From contig JAHWJF010000251.1 in assembly GCA_019348515.1 (NCBI GenBank), positions 1 to 5,797 on the forward strand: a DNA stretch of 5,797 nt, in the 5' to 3' direction. Positions 5,458 through 5,797 of this stretch are shown here, in pieces (positions within the stretch are counted from its first letter, which is position 1; each line of letters begins with the position of its first letter). Made by a program: the position numbers and the translations under genes. Below the pieces are notes generated by a model. The model had not been told where the DNA came from, ran no database searches, and saw nothing but the letters and a program-made list of their open reading frames with translations. The DNA comes from Chloroflexota bacterium. Its GTDB lineage: Bacteria > Chloroflexota > Chloroflexia > Thermomicrobiales > UBA6265.

Positions 5458-5480
5458 ATTCATTGGCTAACATGCTTCAA
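5453..5480 (-). promoter_or_regulatory. Probable sigma-70-type promoter for rplI-dnaB
   Basis: On the minus strand TTGAAG (5475-5480) is followed after 16 nt by a perfect TATAAT (5453-5458) in an AT-rich stretch. Transcription would begin near 5446 and give a leader of about 275 nt before rplI. It is the best minus-strand promoter match I can find upstream of rplI; closer candidates have poor boxes. No transcript evidence is available. Confidence 0.5.
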
Positions 5481-5540
5481 GTGGCACGAATCCTGCGCGA
5501 CGAAGATTGCTGTGTTCAGTTCTTGGATTTCGCCTGTCGC

Positions 5541-5547
5541 AGGAAGG
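5541..5547 (+). promoter_or_regulatory. Ribosome binding site of the Tat-signal gene
   Basis: AGGAAGG lies 10 nt before the ATG at 5558. It favours this start over the in-frame ATG at 5570, which has no purine-rich element before it. The first codons form an 11-bp palindrome, ATGACGGTCAT (5558-5568), which includes the start codon. Confidence 0.6.
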
Positions 5548-5557
5548 TGTATTTCTC

Positions 5558-5797
5558 ATGACGGTCATCATGCGTCCCGGTGCGTCGACCGGCCGCGCCC
5601 TATCCCGCCGCCGCCTCATCGGCCGGTTGGCGGCGGCCGGATTTTCCGCGCCGGTGATCGCCTCTATTTTGCGGGAGTCGGCATTCGCCCAGGAGGCGAC
5701 GCCGGGAGCCGCGCCCGCGGGGACGCCGACGCCACAGGAGGTCCTGGCGAGTCTCGGCAAGCGCACGGAGTTGATCCCTCTTGGCACCACCAACTTC
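5558..5797 (+). CDS. Tat-exported protein, N-terminal fragment (perhaps a sulfite-oxidase-type molybdoenzyme)
   Basis: Eighty codons are open to the right edge without a stop. Residues 1-44 form a twin-arginine signal peptide: a basic n-region, the motif SRRRLIG (16-22), a moderately hydrophobic stretch (24-38, LAAAGFSAPVIASIL) and a likely cleavage site AFA before QE (44/45). Such proteins are exported already folded, often with a bound cofactor. After cleavage comes an Ala/Thr/Pro-rich spacer (46-60), common at the start of secreted proteins in this type of genome. The mature part then begins QEVLASLGKRTELIPLGTTNF. This last piece reminds me of molybdopterin oxidoreductases of the sulfite oxidase family, but too little is visible to assign it. 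There is no lipobox cysteine. The start is ATG 5558 with AGGAAGG upstream. It is transcribed away from rplI, so it is functionally separate from the replication genes. Confidence 0.75.
   Translation, partial: MTVIMRPGASTGRALSRRRLIGRLAAAGFSAPVIASILRESAFAQEATPGAAPAGTPTPQEVLASLGKRTELIPLGTTNF

Larger units (their letters stand above)
5172..5557. other. Non-coding divergent intergenic region
   Basis: These 386 bp separate rplI (leftward) from the Tat-signal gene (rightward). I find no convincing gene on either strand; short open frames here have no start signals or family motifs. The rplI-proximal part is GC-rich with hairpins at 5204-5230 and 5236-5251. The stretch 5411-5470 is strikingly AT-rich compared with the rest of the window and looks like the promoter zone for both directions. 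Confidence 0.7.

Noticed and set aside
5467..5793. Minus-strand open frame of 108 codons at the right edge
   Set aside because: It is opposite a plus-strand frame with a clear ribosome site and twin-arginine signal peptide; the minus frame is Arg/Pro-rich without motifs.

Overview
The window is GC-rich bacterial DNA with ordinary chromosomal gene content. The gene set is rplI (ribosomal protein L9) followed by dnaB (replicative helicase), then a DnaD-domain protein and a DnaC/DnaI-type helicase-loader ATPase. The high GC, an L9 with a long acidic tail, a DnaD/DnaI-style primosome, an AfsR/LuxR-type ATPase relic and a Tat-exported protein together suggest a Chloroflexota genome of the Thermomicrobia/Sphaerobacter kind. 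That placement is an inference from style and gene order, not a match.

Layout, left to right. Positions 1-258 (minus) hold the broken N-terminal part of a regulator-type NTPase whose conserved segments lie in three different frames. Positions 305-1252 (minus) encode an aminoglycoside-phosphotransferase-fold kinase resembling hygromycin B 4-O-kinase. Positions 1287-2081 (minus) encode the DnaC/DnaI-like loader, and 2093-2770 (minus) the DnaD-like protein. Positions 2795-2882 hold an imperfect palindromic repeat of about 88 bp. Positions 2939-4291 (minus) are dnaB and 4434-5171 (minus) are rplI. The gap between these two (4292-4433) is rich in hairpins. Positions 5172-5557 are a non-coding divergent promoter region. 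From 5558 (plus) a Tat-signal protein begins and runs off the right edge.

All minus-strand genes are co-oriented and closely spaced, so the transcription order is probably rplI, dnaB, dnaD-like, dnaC-like, kinase. The middle three look like a replication-restart/initiation module: the hexameric helicase, its AAA+ loader and a DnaD-type primosome protein. The kinase looks like a passenger gene. A plausible promoter (TTGAAG, 16 nt, TATAAT) lies near 5453-5480 on the minus strand and would give rplI an untranslated leader of about 275 nt that contains a strong GC hairpin.

I see no CRISPR array, intact transposon, tRNA or rRNA, and no clearly new multi-gene system. The items most worth a second look are the competing hairpins between rplI and dnaB, the acidic L9 tail, the palindromic repeat, the frameshifted regulator and the clustering of the Firmicutes-style primosome genes with dnaB.
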